Origin: DTYU01 sp040757355
Lineage (GTDB): Bacteria; Bacillota; Desulfotomaculia; Desulfotomaculales; Ammonificaceae
Direction of reading: 5' to 3'
Assembly: GCA_040757355.1 (NCBI GenBank)
Contig: JBFLWY010000048.1
Coordinates: 1 to 15,738 of the forward strand
Length of the DNA stretch: 15,738 nucleotides
Under the pieces are notes generated by a model. The model ran no database searches. It was not told the DNA's origin and saw only the letters and a program-made list of their open reading frames with translations. Numbering within the stretch: the stretch's first letter is position 1; each line of letters begins with the position of its first letter. This document shows, one piece after another, positions 6,968-14,638 of the stretch. Position numbers and translations under genes: made by a program.

Positions 6968-7491
6968 CCTAAAGTTCTTTTAGTTCGCCTTTTCATTTTC
7001 CCGGACTTTGCTTCCCGCTCCATCTTCCCGCCGCCGGGGAATCTAATCAGTTCTTTGACCTTGGCGGCAGTCATTGCGCCGTGGATCTTGTCATCGACGA
7101 CCACGACAGGAGCAAGCGAACAGGATCCTACACAGGCCACGCGTTCAAGCCTGAACCTGTAATCGGGGGTGTTCTCTCCGGGGGAAACCCCGAGTTCCTG
7201 CTGGACCGCATCCATTATCGATTTGCCCCCGCATACGTGGCATGCTGTACCCTGGCAAACCCTCACCTTGTGACGGCCCTGGGGGGTGAAATGAAACTGC
7301 GCGTAGAATGTCGCTACAGCGTAAGCCGTAGCCGGCGGCAGGCACAAGTGCTTTGCCACCTTCAGGAGCACCTCGCGCGGAATATAGCCAAAGGCCTCCT
7401 GAGCTTCTTGAACAATCGGTATCAGCGAACTCCGGCATTTTTCGTACCTTGCAAGAATCTCCTGTAACTTGTCCATGACTTCCTGATCCAA
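6964..7491 (-). CDS. NuoE/HydC-like 2Fe-2S subunit of the formate dehydrogenase
   Basis: A 175-residue thioredoxin-like 2Fe-2S protein, first gene of the operon. The four ligands are C79, C84, C120 and C124 (CQGTAC and CVGSC), the standard NuoE spacing. The N-terminal helical bundle (LIPIVQEAQEAFGYIPREVL) is also typical. It pairs with the NuoF-like subunit to complete the NAD(P)-reducing module. The TTG start at 7491 has AGGGA 7 bases upstream; ATG 7476 (MDKLQEILARYEKC) is a close alternative with AGGA just before it. The last 23 residues are unusually basic (nine K/R) and extend past the normal family end after LIRFPGGG. The coding end overlaps the NuoF-like start. Confidence 0.9.
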   Translation of the reverse strand: MDQEVMDKLQEILARYEKCRSSLIPIVQEAQEAFGYIPREVLLKVAKHLCLPPATAYAVATFYAQFHFTPQGRHKVRVCQGTACHVCGGKSIMDAVQQELGVSPGENTPDYRFRLERVACVGSCSLAPVVVVDDKIHGAMTAAKVKELIRFPGGGKMEREAKSGKMKRRTKRTLG

Positions 7492-7719
7492 GTCTGCATC
7501 CCTGCCTACATTGATTTTGGACCTCTACTTTATTTTCTTGGCACCCCGTTCCAGGCTTTAGCATAACGTAATGAAATTCCATAAGTGGGTCTACATGCCG
7601 TACACTGGACTTTGACACGGCTACTATTCGCGACATAGAGCGAAAATTCCTCTTTTTTCGACAATAGTATATCGCCCTACATCTCTCCAGTTTATGGTTT
7701 TACTTCAAAGAGCACAATA

Positions 7720-7731
7720 CAGGTAAACCTG
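7720..7731. repeat. 12-base inverted repeat, possible operator
   Basis: Arms CAGGT and ACCTG flank AA, forming a perfect short inverted repeat. It lies in the divergent promoter region, where a dimeric regulator could bind. No regulator family is recognised and such a short repeat can occur by chance. Confidence 0.3.
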
Positions 7732-7792
7732 AAATTGCACAGGGCTTTGACAGAACGCGGATACATGTAATTCTGTTCGTTTTGCCCACCCC

Positions 7793-7821
7793 TTGCACAC
7801 TCTTCGTATATTGCATAAGAT
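7793..7821 (+). promoter_or_regulatory. Weak sigma-70-type promoter candidate for treT
   Basis: TTGCAC (7793-7798), a 17-base spacer and TAAGAT (7816-7821) match the consensus at 3 of 6 and 4 of 6 positions. Spacing is ideal but the hexamers are weak. It would give a leader of about 140 bases ahead of the treT start. Confidence 0.3.
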
Positions 7822-7893
7822 GGGAAAAAAGTGATGCACAGCTTGTTACCGCACTTAACCGGGCGGTGTGAAAATCGTTCTATGCTAAAAAGT

Positions 7894-7937
7894 AGGGGGA
7901 ATAGGCCGATTAAATAAGTAGAGCCTAGAACCCTCCT
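7894..7937 (+). promoter_or_regulatory. Leader hairpin upstream of treT with an anti-Shine-Dalgarno-like arm
   Basis: AGGGGG (7894-7899) can pair with CCCTCCT (7931-7937), and TAGGC (7902-7906) with GCCTA (7923-7927). The stems are separated by a small internal loop and closed by a 16-base loop. The 3' arm CCCTCCT could instead pair at 6 of 7 positions with AGAAGGG (7954-7960), the ribosome binding site of treT. The two pairings exclude each other, so a translational switch is conceivable. There is no U-run, so it is not a terminator. Confidence 0.35.
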
Positions 7938-7970
7938 GAATAAATTAGAGAAAAGAAGGGTCTGATTACA

Positions 7971-9281
7971 TTGTCGGTCTCAAAAGCACCCGGCAACAAA
8001 GTCCAAAAACACTTCGTCAAGGAAGCTCCGTCGGTTGAAAAAGGCCTTGCCCCTTACGCCCAGTTCGTGGGTGAGGAAAAAATCGAGGAACTGCTGAGAC
8101 TTGGCAAGGAACTGCAGGGCATCAGAGTCCAGCAAGTGAATTCGGCCCGGGTCGGCGGCGGGGTGGCGGAGATGCTGCAGTCCCTGATCCCCATAGAGCA
8201 GGCGCTCGGCTTATCGGCACAGTGGGATGTTATAACCGGTGACTATAATTTCTTTAAGTTTACCAAAACACTGCACAACTTTCTTCAGGGCAGAACGGGA
8301 GCGTTGGATATTCTCGGCTCCAAGATGTACTGGGATACCAACAGGGCAAATTCAAGGATAATAGACCACCAGGCCGATATGATTATCATTCATGACCCCC
8401 AGCCGGCCGGGTTGATCACCTATGTACCGCCGGAGGTGCGCGAGCGTCAGAAATGGGTATGGCGCTGCCATATTCAGCTCGACACCGAATTGCGTCTGAT
8501 GATGGATTTTCTCAGGCCGCTGATTGAGCTTTACGACGCGACTATTTTTTCATCGCGGCTTTGTACGCCGCGCTGGCGGATCGCCCCTTTTGTTGTTCTC
8601 CCGTACATTGATCCCCTTTCGGACAAGAACCGCCAGTTGACCGCACGCCAAATCCGCTCCGTCCTGGACAAGTACGGAATTGAGAACCCGGCGAAGAAGC
8701 CGCTGATTACCCTTGTTTCCCGGTTTGATCCTTTCAAGGGACACGTGTACGCTGTGGACGCCTTTAGAGAAGTGCGCAAAAAAGTACCCTGCCAGTTGTT
8801 GCTGGTAGGGGGTACCGCCAGCGACGATCCGGAAAACCAGGTAATCTTCGACGAAATAATCGAAAAGGTTAAAGGCGTACCCGACATCCACCTAATAAAC
8901 CTGCCGGCATTCAGCCACGTGGAAATCAACGCTTTCCAATGGGCATCAACCATTATTCTCCAACCCTCTCTGAAAGAAGGGTTCGGGCTGACGGTGACCG
9001 AAGGGATGTGGAAAGGAAAGCCGGTGATCGGCGGCAATGTGGGCGGCATCCCGTCACAGATTGCAGACGGCTATAACGGTTTTCTTGTTACCCCGGGCGA
9101 AAAAGGGGTCCCGGAAATGGCCGACCGCATTATGCACCTGATCCACCACCCGACGCTGGCCGAAGTTATCGGGCGCAGGGCCCGGGAGACCGTCCGCGAG
9201 CGCTTTCTGATTACCCGTGGCTTGTGGGACGAACTGATGCTCATAAAGAGTGTGATGAAGAACCATCTATACAGACTGTAA
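7971..9281 (+). CDS. treT: Trehalose synthase, TreT-type GT4 glycosyltransferase
   Basis: A 436-residue retaining glycosyltransferase of family GT4 (GT-B fold), expected to make trehalose from an NDP-glucose donor and glucose in the cytoplasm. The N-terminal domain has ARVGGGVAEMLQSLIPIEQAL (60-80), typical of the TreT/trehalose phosphorylase group, then the VITGDYNFFKFTKTLHNFLQG segment and IIHDPQP (139-145). The donor-binding C-terminal domain shows VSRFDPFKG (249-257) and the E-x7-E motif KEGFGLTVTEG with E336 and E344. Length is close to characterised TreT. The start is TTG 7971, with AGAAGGG 10 bases upstream and no other in-frame start nearby. It converges on the treY operon, 34 bases apart. 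A GT4 trehalose phosphorylase is the main alternative, since the two activities share this family. Confidence 0.85.
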   Translation: MSVSKAPGNKVQKHFVKEAPSVEKGLAPYAQFVGEEKIEELLRLGKELQGIRVQQVNSARVGGGVAEMLQSLIPIEQALGLSAQWDVITGDYNFFKFTKTLHNFLQGRTGALDILGSKMYWDTNRANSRIIDHQADMIIIHDPQPAGLITYVPPEVRERQKWVWRCHIQLDTELRLMMDFLRPLIELYDATIFSSRLCTPRWRIAPFVVLPYIDPLSDKNRQLTARQIRSVLDKYGIENPAKKPLITLVSRFDPFKGHVYAVDAFREVRKKVPCQLLLVGGTASDDPENQVIFDEIIEKVKGVPDIHLINLPAFSHVEINAFQWASTIILQPSLKEGFGLTVTEGMWKGKPVIGGNVGGIPSQIADGYNGFLVTPGEKGVPEMADRIMHLIHHPTLAEVIGRRARETVRERFLITRGLWDELMLIKSVMKNHLYRL

Positions 9282-9315
9282 GGACTAACTCGGGGGGTGA
9301 CTGCAACAACAGGGC

Positions 9316-12207
9316 TTACAGCGCTTCTCCGGCGAGTAACGCCACAGGAAAGGTGTTGAATACTGCAGAAAGAGGAAGGGTTCTGCTTCCCGTGTTCCCT
9401 GTATCGGTTTCATTCCCCGGGCAGACATTGATGGTTTCCCCGGTGAGAACATTGTACCAGGTTTCCGGAGAATTACCGGGCAGGATAAAGGCGCTATTTC
9501 CCCATACAGCCTCTCCGAGCGGGGGGGTTGTCTTTGGTTCGCAGTCTCCTTGCATCCTTTCGCTTACCATTTGCAGCTTTGCAACCAACCGGGGCACCGC
9601 CGTGAGAACCCATTTGTTCCCCAGGCGGCGGATAAACGCGCATACGTATTCGCTTCTGGGTCCTGTTGAACGTACCGGCAGATATTCACCGCCGGCGAAG
9701 AGTTCCTGGTTCTCCCTACGGTAGTTGAGGGCTTTATACGTCAAAAAAAGCTTTATCCGCCCGTCGTCCCAGTTCGCAAGGATGTCCTGCAACAGGGATT
9801 GCAGTCCCCCCGCCTCTTGACTTTTGAGTGCCGACAGCAGTTTTACTCGTACCTCGAAGTCAACCGGACGCCGGTTGTCGGGATCAACGAGGCTGAGGTT
9901 CCATATCTCCATGCCCTGGTAGAAATCAGGTATACCCGGTGCGGTGATTTTCAACAGAACCTGCGCCAGCGAGTTTAGAGCACCGTAATAAGCAATCACC
10001 TTTTGGAAACTTATGAAGTCCCCAAAGAAGGGGTCTCCGTCCCCCGGCTCGAGCAACAAAGATGCGAAGCCTGTCAGAGCCTGTTCGTAATCAATGTTCG
10101 GGTCAAGCCAGCTTGAGTGGACCTTGGCCTCCCGGGCGGATTTGACGAGGTAGGCATTGAGCCTTTCCTTGAACTCCGGCACTTCCTGCTCGCTTAGCGG
10201 CCATGCACCCAGCAGAGTCTGGTAGAGGAAGATTTCCCCGTTGCCGTCGGGCACGGGATGCCCTGCTAATACCGTTTTTTTGGATTGGTTCCAGTCGCGC
10301 CACTTTTTCAGCTTTTCCGCCCATATCTCGGGCACCTCCGAGAGCACGTTGATACGTGCCCGGACGTCCTCGCTCCGCTTCGTATCATGGGTCGACGTGG
10401 TGTTCATAGTATGGGGCCACTTATCAATTACGTGCCGGTTACGGCGGTGAAACTCTTCCACCGAGACACCCGTGCTCTGCGGGTCGCCGCCGACCTCGTT
10501 CATGGAAATCAAACGATTGTATACGTACAGGGCCGTGTCTTCGTAACCCTTGGCCATCACCGGGCCGGTGAACTGCTGCCAGTACATCGTGAAGCGCAAC
10601 CATTCTCTTTTGCGTACAGCGGGGAGGCCGCCGGGGAAGGCCAGCAGCAGTACACGGCGTAGAAACTCATAAGCCCGGCGGGATTCGGGCCGCCTCCGAA
10701 CCGCCGCATTTACCGCGTCGTTGGTGTACTTTCGGTCCCGTTCCGCCACGCTTAAGTTCCGGGTATATGTCCGGTAGACAGGCAGACAGGCAGTGACTTC
10801 GGTAAGCGCCTGCTCAAGCTCGGGCAGAGTCAGGTCGCAGCCGTAGCGGTCTCTCGCGCCGATACGGGCAAGCTCCCGCGCCAGACTGCGTAACTCGCCG
10901 GCGAACAGTTCCGCTATAACCTGACGCTTCCGGGTGTAAACCACCTCGGAAAAATCGTCCACCAACCCGGTCAAGTCCCGGTATATATTGTCCAGTGCGG
11001 CCATCCCGTTGCGGTCAACGAACAGCCCGTTCACCGTATTCAAGAAATCGTAGCCCGTGGTGCCGTAGACCGGCCAGTCCTGAGGGAGTTCCTCGCCGTT
11101 GGTAAGGATCTTTTCCACAACAACATAGAACCTGTTTTCCGGCACCTTAGAACCCAAGCGGTTTTGAAGCCGCCGCATATATGTGAACGGGTCGAACAGA
11201 CCGTCGATGTGGTCGATACGGAGACCGGTTACCATACCCGTTTCAGCCAGTTCCAGGATCCGCGCGTGCCTGGCGGCAAACACCTTTTCGTCTTCAATCC
11301 GTGTCGATACCAGATCGCTGACATCAAAAAACCGGCGGTAGTTAATCTCCTGGTTCGCCGTCCGCCAGTAGGCGAGTTTGTAAGCCTGCGCCGAGAGGAT
11401 ACGGTCCAGGCGGTCGAAGCTCCGCGGGTCACCTTTGGTTCCGTTTAGAAGCTGCAGGTTTTCATCTATGAACTCCTTGGCTTCTCCGTAGCGATTGTAT
11501 ATATCCCAAAGCGTTTCTTTTGCCCGCCGGGCTGCCGCTAAGCCGTTTTTCCTGAGACGGCCGGGTAACCCCGCGAAAAGCGTGATCAAATCCGCAAGCC
11601 TTGTCACCAACCAATGGTCCTTCCCCAGCGCTCGGGTCAGGTCGCCGAACCGGAATCTAAGGATTTGACTGTACGATACAAAACTTAACGGAAAGCGTTT
11701 TTCGTAGTACCTGACCGTAAATCCGTCGACTCCCAGCCCAATGGGAAGCCGCTTGTTTTCCAATTCCTCACTGTAAGGGGCACCGAGGACCGGGAGCAGG
11801 ACTTTATTGCGCAACCCCGGTTTTAAAGGCTTCCAGTCAATATCAAAGTAAGTTGCATACTGCGAGTCAGGGCCGTTTTGAAGTACATCGGCCCACCAGA
11901 GATTTTCACTGTCCGCAGCCATGTGGTTCGGGACAATGTCAAGCAGCAGCCCGAATTGGTGCTGCCGCAGCGTTTCCGAAAGCTTGATAAAGTCATCCTC
12001 GCCCCCGAGGTCTTTGCTCAACCGCTTTGGATTTGTAATGTCGTAGCCGTGGGTACTCCCTTTCCTGGCTTGGAGCAGGGGAGAGGTATACAAATCGGTG
12101 ACGCCCAGAGCCTGGAGGTATGGAATCAGCGACATCGCATCGCCGAAGCGGAACCCCTCGTTAAACTGAAGCCGGTACGTTGCGCCGGGAACCCGCAGGG
12201 ATACCAC
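9316..12207 (-). CDS. treY: Malto-oligosyltrehalose synthase
   Basis: A 963-residue GH13 enzyme that turns the reducing-end alpha-1,4 bond of malto-oligosaccharides into an alpha,alpha-1,1 bond (EC 5.4.99.15). The N-terminus VPGATYRLQFNEGFRF and ALGVTDLYTSPLLQARKGST are diagnostic of TreY. GH13 region I is DIVPNHM (90-96). Region II is GLRIDHIDG (328-336) with nucleophile D332; the acid/base is E365 in VVVEKIL; region IV is STHDTKRSEDVR with H606-D607. At 963 residues it is longer than the roughly 700-800 residues of archaeal and actinobacterial TreY. The start is GTG 12207, immediately after the GH57 stop (TGAGTG), with AGGAGG 9 bases upstream. It acts with TreZ, encoded two genes upstream. 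Confidence 0.95.
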   Translation of the reverse strand: MVSLRVPGATYRLQFNEGFRFGDAMSLIPYLQALGVTDLYTSPLLQARKGSTHGYDITNPKRLSKDLGGEDDFIKLSETLRQHQFGLLLDIVPNHMAADSENLWWADVLQNGPDSQYATYFDIDWKPLKPGLRNKVLLPVLGAPYSEELENKRLPIGLGVDGFTVRYYEKRFPLSFVSYSQILRFRFGDLTRALGKDHWLVTRLADLITLFAGLPGRLRKNGLAAARRAKETLWDIYNRYGEAKEFIDENLQLLNGTKGDPRSFDRLDRILSAQAYKLAYWRTANQEINYRRFFDVSDLVSTRIEDEKVFAARHARILELAETGMVTGLRIDHIDGLFDPFTYMRRLQNRLGSKVPENRFYVVVEKILTNGEELPQDWPVYGTTGYDFLNTVNGLFVDRNGMAALDNIYRDLTGLVDDFSEVVYTRKRQVIAELFAGELRSLARELARIGARDRYGCDLTLPELEQALTEVTACLPVYRTYTRNLSVAERDRKYTNDAVNAAVRRRPESRRAYEFLRRVLLLAFPGGLPAVRKREWLRFTMYWQQFTGPVMAKGYEDTALYVYNRLISMNEVGGDPQSTGVSVEEFHRRNRHVIDKWPHTMNTTSTHDTKRSEDVRARINVLSEVPEIWAEKLKKWRDWNQSKKTVLAGHPVPDGNGEIFLYQTLLGAWPLSEQEVPEFKERLNAYLVKSAREAKVHSSWLDPNIDYEQALTGFASLLLEPGDGDPFFGDFISFQKVIAYYGALNSLAQVLLKITAPGIPDFYQGMEIWNLSLVDPDNRRPVDFEVRVKLLSALKSQEAGGLQSLLQDILANWDDGRIKLFLTYKALNYRRENQELFAGGEYLPVRSTGPRSEYVCAFIRRLGNKWVLTAVPRLVAKLQMVSERMQGDCEPKTTPPLGEAVWGNSAFILPGNSPETWYNVLTGETINVCPGNETDTGNTGSRTLPLSAVFNTFPVALLAGEAL

Positions 12208-14637
12208 TCAGGTACCCCTCCTCATCCTGAGATTGTCCCCAAGTGCATTCAGGATGTCTACTACATCTTTGACGCTGTCCTTTCCCTGCCGGGCCTTTTC
12301 CTGGAGATCTCTGTACGTGGTTTGCAGCAGGTTGTAATAGATGTTCTGAACCTTCCAGAGGTCGACATCGAAGGGCAATGACCGCGCGAGGCCTGTGACG
12401 GCTTCCAGGTCTTTGAGCAGAACCATGTCGGCCGGCTCGTCACGCAGCCTTTCCGCCATATTATCTACAGTCTTTTTGAGCGCGTAGCCGAGACCCTCTT
12501 CGTCGAGCGGGATCTCCCAAAGTTTAGCCTCATTGAGAAGAGACGATATGTAGTCGAAATTAGGCGGTTCTTCCGCAAAGGCGCGGCGCAGACCGGTGTT
12601 GATTACAAACTCTGCAGTGGTGTACAGGGCTTTGGGCTGCGGAATGTTGAGGTCTTTCAGGTAACGCATCAGCGAAGCCTGCCGCTCATATATCCGCCGG
12701 TAATCCTCTTCAACCTCGGCCAGTGTCGAGTCGAGAATAATATTCAGGACCTTGCGCTGTTCGTCCCTGAAAAGCTGCTTCAAGGAGTAGGTCGCCCCTT
12801 CAAAATGGCTGTCCAGAAGCCTTATTAACTCTGCGAGGTCGGCCCGCTCAAAAGCTGCGCTTACCTCCTGCACCATATTGGCGTAATCTTCCTCGCTCCG
12901 GAAAAACCGTACACCGCCGTTGACATTGTATTCGCCAAAAAAAAGCACTCCATAGGTTAGCATAGCCGATTCACGGGTGATGTTTGAAGTAACCTCGGCC
13001 CGTCCCAGCGCCAGTTTAACTTTGCCCGCCGTTAAAGAGTGGTGGTCTTTCCGGTCTACGGTGTAGCAGTAAATACGCGACTGTTCGCCGTATGTTTTGA
13101 AAAGAGAGCTGATAGCGTAATGGGCGCCGACCTTGGGCAGGTCGACCATCGCCGGCTTGGCAAAATTTTCGTAAATATAGGCGCCGTCGCGGTGGGCGGG
13201 AATGTTGCTTTTCGCCTGGGACAGTATTTCGAGAAACTGGGATTCAAAAGCATCACCGAACAGTTCTTCCGCGAGTTGGATGACGCGGGCGGCGTACTGG
13301 ATCACCTGGACCGTTTCGATCCCGGAAATCTCGTCGAAGAACCAGCCGCAACTCGTAAACATCAGCATGGCATGGCGCTGCATTTCTAGCAGTTTTAACA
13401 CCGTCACCTGTTCTTCGGGAGTTAATTCACGGACGGAGTGTCTTGACAGGAACCGGTCTACGTTTTCCGGTGAACGGTCAAGCAAGACAGAGATGTAGTC
13501 GTTCCTTGCTTCCCACGGGTCCTTTAAGTACTTGAGCCCTGTTTCCTGAAACCGCGGTGCCAGCGAGTTCCTTAAGTTGTTCAGCGCATTCCGCAACGGG
13601 GCCCGCCACGCCTGGCTCCACCCGGGATGCATCCCGGAGTTGCAGCCGCAGTTGCTGCGCCAGCGTTCAACCCCGTGAATACAGCTCCAGGAGCTGTTCT
13701 CGTGGATCTCCACCTCGTGAGAAGGGGGGTGCTTTTCCAAATAATCGGCGAAGTTGGTGATGCGTGCCAGCTTGTTGGATTCGAGGTAATTTAAGGCATA
13801 AGCCAAAGCCATGTCGCCGTGGCGGTGGTGGTGCCCGTAAGTTTCCCCGTCGGTGGCGATGCTGAGGAGCTGCGGCCACGACCGCCCCTCGGCAAATCCG
13901 GACATGAGTCGCTTGGCAAAGTGTTCGCCGTTGGAGAGCAGTTTTTCGAATGCTACCGCGCGCGAGATAGGGCCGTCGTAAAAGAATACGTCGACGGTAC
14001 GGCCAGAGGGAAGGCTAATCTTGTACGGCATTGACGGATCGATACCGCCGGGGCCGGGTTCCTCCCAGGTGCTTTCACCTATCTTTCGCACCCGCCGGGC
14101 CTGGTAGGGGGACAGGATGGTGAAGCGGATGCCCTGTTGAGCCATGATATCAAGCGTCTCCAGGTCCACCGCGGTTTCCGGCAGCCACATGGCCTCCGGC
14201 CGCCGGCCGAAGCGGTGCTCAAAATCCCGGAGTCCCCAGATGACCTGCGTGTATTTATCGCGCGGGCACGCCAGCGGCATGATCATGTGGTTATAAGCCT
14301 GGGCCAGAGCGGAGCCGTGCCCGGAGAAATACTCCTTGCTTTCACGGTCGGCGTCGATTACCGCCTGGTAGACCTCCGGGACTTTTGTGGCCAGCCAATC
14401 GAGCAGGGTAGGACCGAAGTTAAAACTGATTTTGGCGTAGTTATTGACTATTTTTCTGATCTTGTCCTGGCTGTCCAGGATGCGCGAAGCCGTGTTAGGC
14501 TCATAACATTCAGCGGTGATGCGTTCGTTCCAGTCGTGATACGGATAAGCGGAGTCTTGGAGTTCGACGTCCTCCAGCCACGGGTTTTCCCGCGGGGGCT
14601 GGTAAAAATGTCCGTGTATGCAAATAAACCGGTCCAC
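12208..14637 (-). CDS. GH57 glycoside hydrolase with DUF3536 C-terminal region (alpha-amylase/alpha-mannosidase-like)
   Basis: An 809-residue protein from GTG 14637. Residues 1-310 or so form a GH57 catalytic barrel. The N-terminus DRFICIHGHFYQPPRENPW carries the HxHxYQPPR motif, the likely nucleophile is E154 in MWLPETAVD, and the likely acid/base is D263 in SIATDGETYGHHH. The rest matches the long helical DUF3536 region of COG1449 proteins. GH57 enzymes act on alpha-1,4 and alpha-1,6 glucans; for the DUF3536 group the exact reaction is not settled. A position between treZ and treY suggests it supplies, trims or debranches malto-oligosaccharides, by inference. The frame is open back to ATG 14676, but that start would overlap treZ by 38 bases and the extra residues (MFYWHEQRRLKTD) are not family-like; GTG 14637 follows the treZ stop by one base. 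No signal peptide, so probably cytoplasmic. Confidence 0.88.
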   Translation of the reverse strand: MDRFICIHGHFYQPPRENPWLEDVELQDSAYPYHDWNERITAECYEPNTASRILDSQDKIRKIVNNYAKISFNFGPTLLDWLATKVPEVYQAVIDADRESKEYFSGHGSALAQAYNHMIMPLACPRDKYTQVIWGLRDFEHRFGRRPEAMWLPETAVDLETLDIMAQQGIRFTILSPYQARRVRKIGESTWEEPGPGGIDPSMPYKISLPSGRTVDVFFYDGPISRAVAFEKLLSNGEHFAKRLMSGFAEGRSWPQLLSIATDGETYGHHHRHGDMALAYALNYLESNKLARITNFADYLEKHPPSHEVEIHENSSWSCIHGVERWRSNCGCNSGMHPGWSQAWRAPLRNALNNLRNSLAPRFQETGLKYLKDPWEARNDYISVLLDRSPENVDRFLSRHSVRELTPEEQVTVLKLLEMQRHAMLMFTSCGWFFDEISGIETVQVIQYAARVIQLAEELFGDAFESQFLEILSQAKSNIPAHRDGAYIYENFAKPAMVDLPKVGAHYAISSLFKTYGEQSRIYCYTVDRKDHHSLTAGKVKLALGRAEVTSNITRESAMLTYGVLFFGEYNVNGGVRFFRSEEDYANMVQEVSAAFERADLAELIRLLDSHFEGATYSLKQLFRDEQRKVLNIILDSTLAEVEEDYRRIYERQASLMRYLKDLNIPQPKALYTTAEFVINTGLRRAFAEEPPNFDYISSLLNEAKLWEIPLDEEGLGYALKKTVDNMAERLRDEPADMVLLKDLEAVTGLARSLPFDVDLWKVQNIYYNLLQTTYRDLQEKARQGKDSVKDVVDILNALGDNLRMRRGT
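12217..12222 (-). promoter_or_regulatory. Ribosome binding site of treY inside the GH57 gene end
   Basis: AGGAGG on the - strand, 9 bases before GTG 12207. The site lies in the last codons of the GH57 gene, consistent with translational coupling. Confidence 0.75.
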
Positions 14638-14638
14638 G

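Larger units (their letters stand above)
7492..7970. other. Divergent intergenic region between the fdh operon and treT
   Basis: This 479-base region has no convincing gene on either strand. It must contain the promoter of the fdh operon (- strand) and of treT (+ strand). What I can see: a possible - strand -10 (TATACT, plus coordinates 7666-7671) without a good -35; a 12-base inverted repeat at 7720-7731; + strand promoter-like sequence at 7781-7821; and a hairpin at 7894-7937 in the treT leader. It does not match any riboswitch class I can name. Confidence 0.6.

Noticed and set aside
5684..7162. A 492-codon open frame on the + strand
   Set aside because: It is antisense to the NuoF-like and NuoE-like genes, has no recognisable domain, and its length follows from the codon bias of the real genes.
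7546..7575. Sigma-54 promoter starting at TTGGCAC (about 7539-7545)
   Set aside because: The -24-like box is good but the -12 position reads TCCAG instead of TTGCA, and on the + strand it would precede no gene for over 400 bases.
9282..9315. Bidirectional terminator between treT and treY
   Set aside because: The 34 bases contain a G-run but no stem with a U-tract on either strand.
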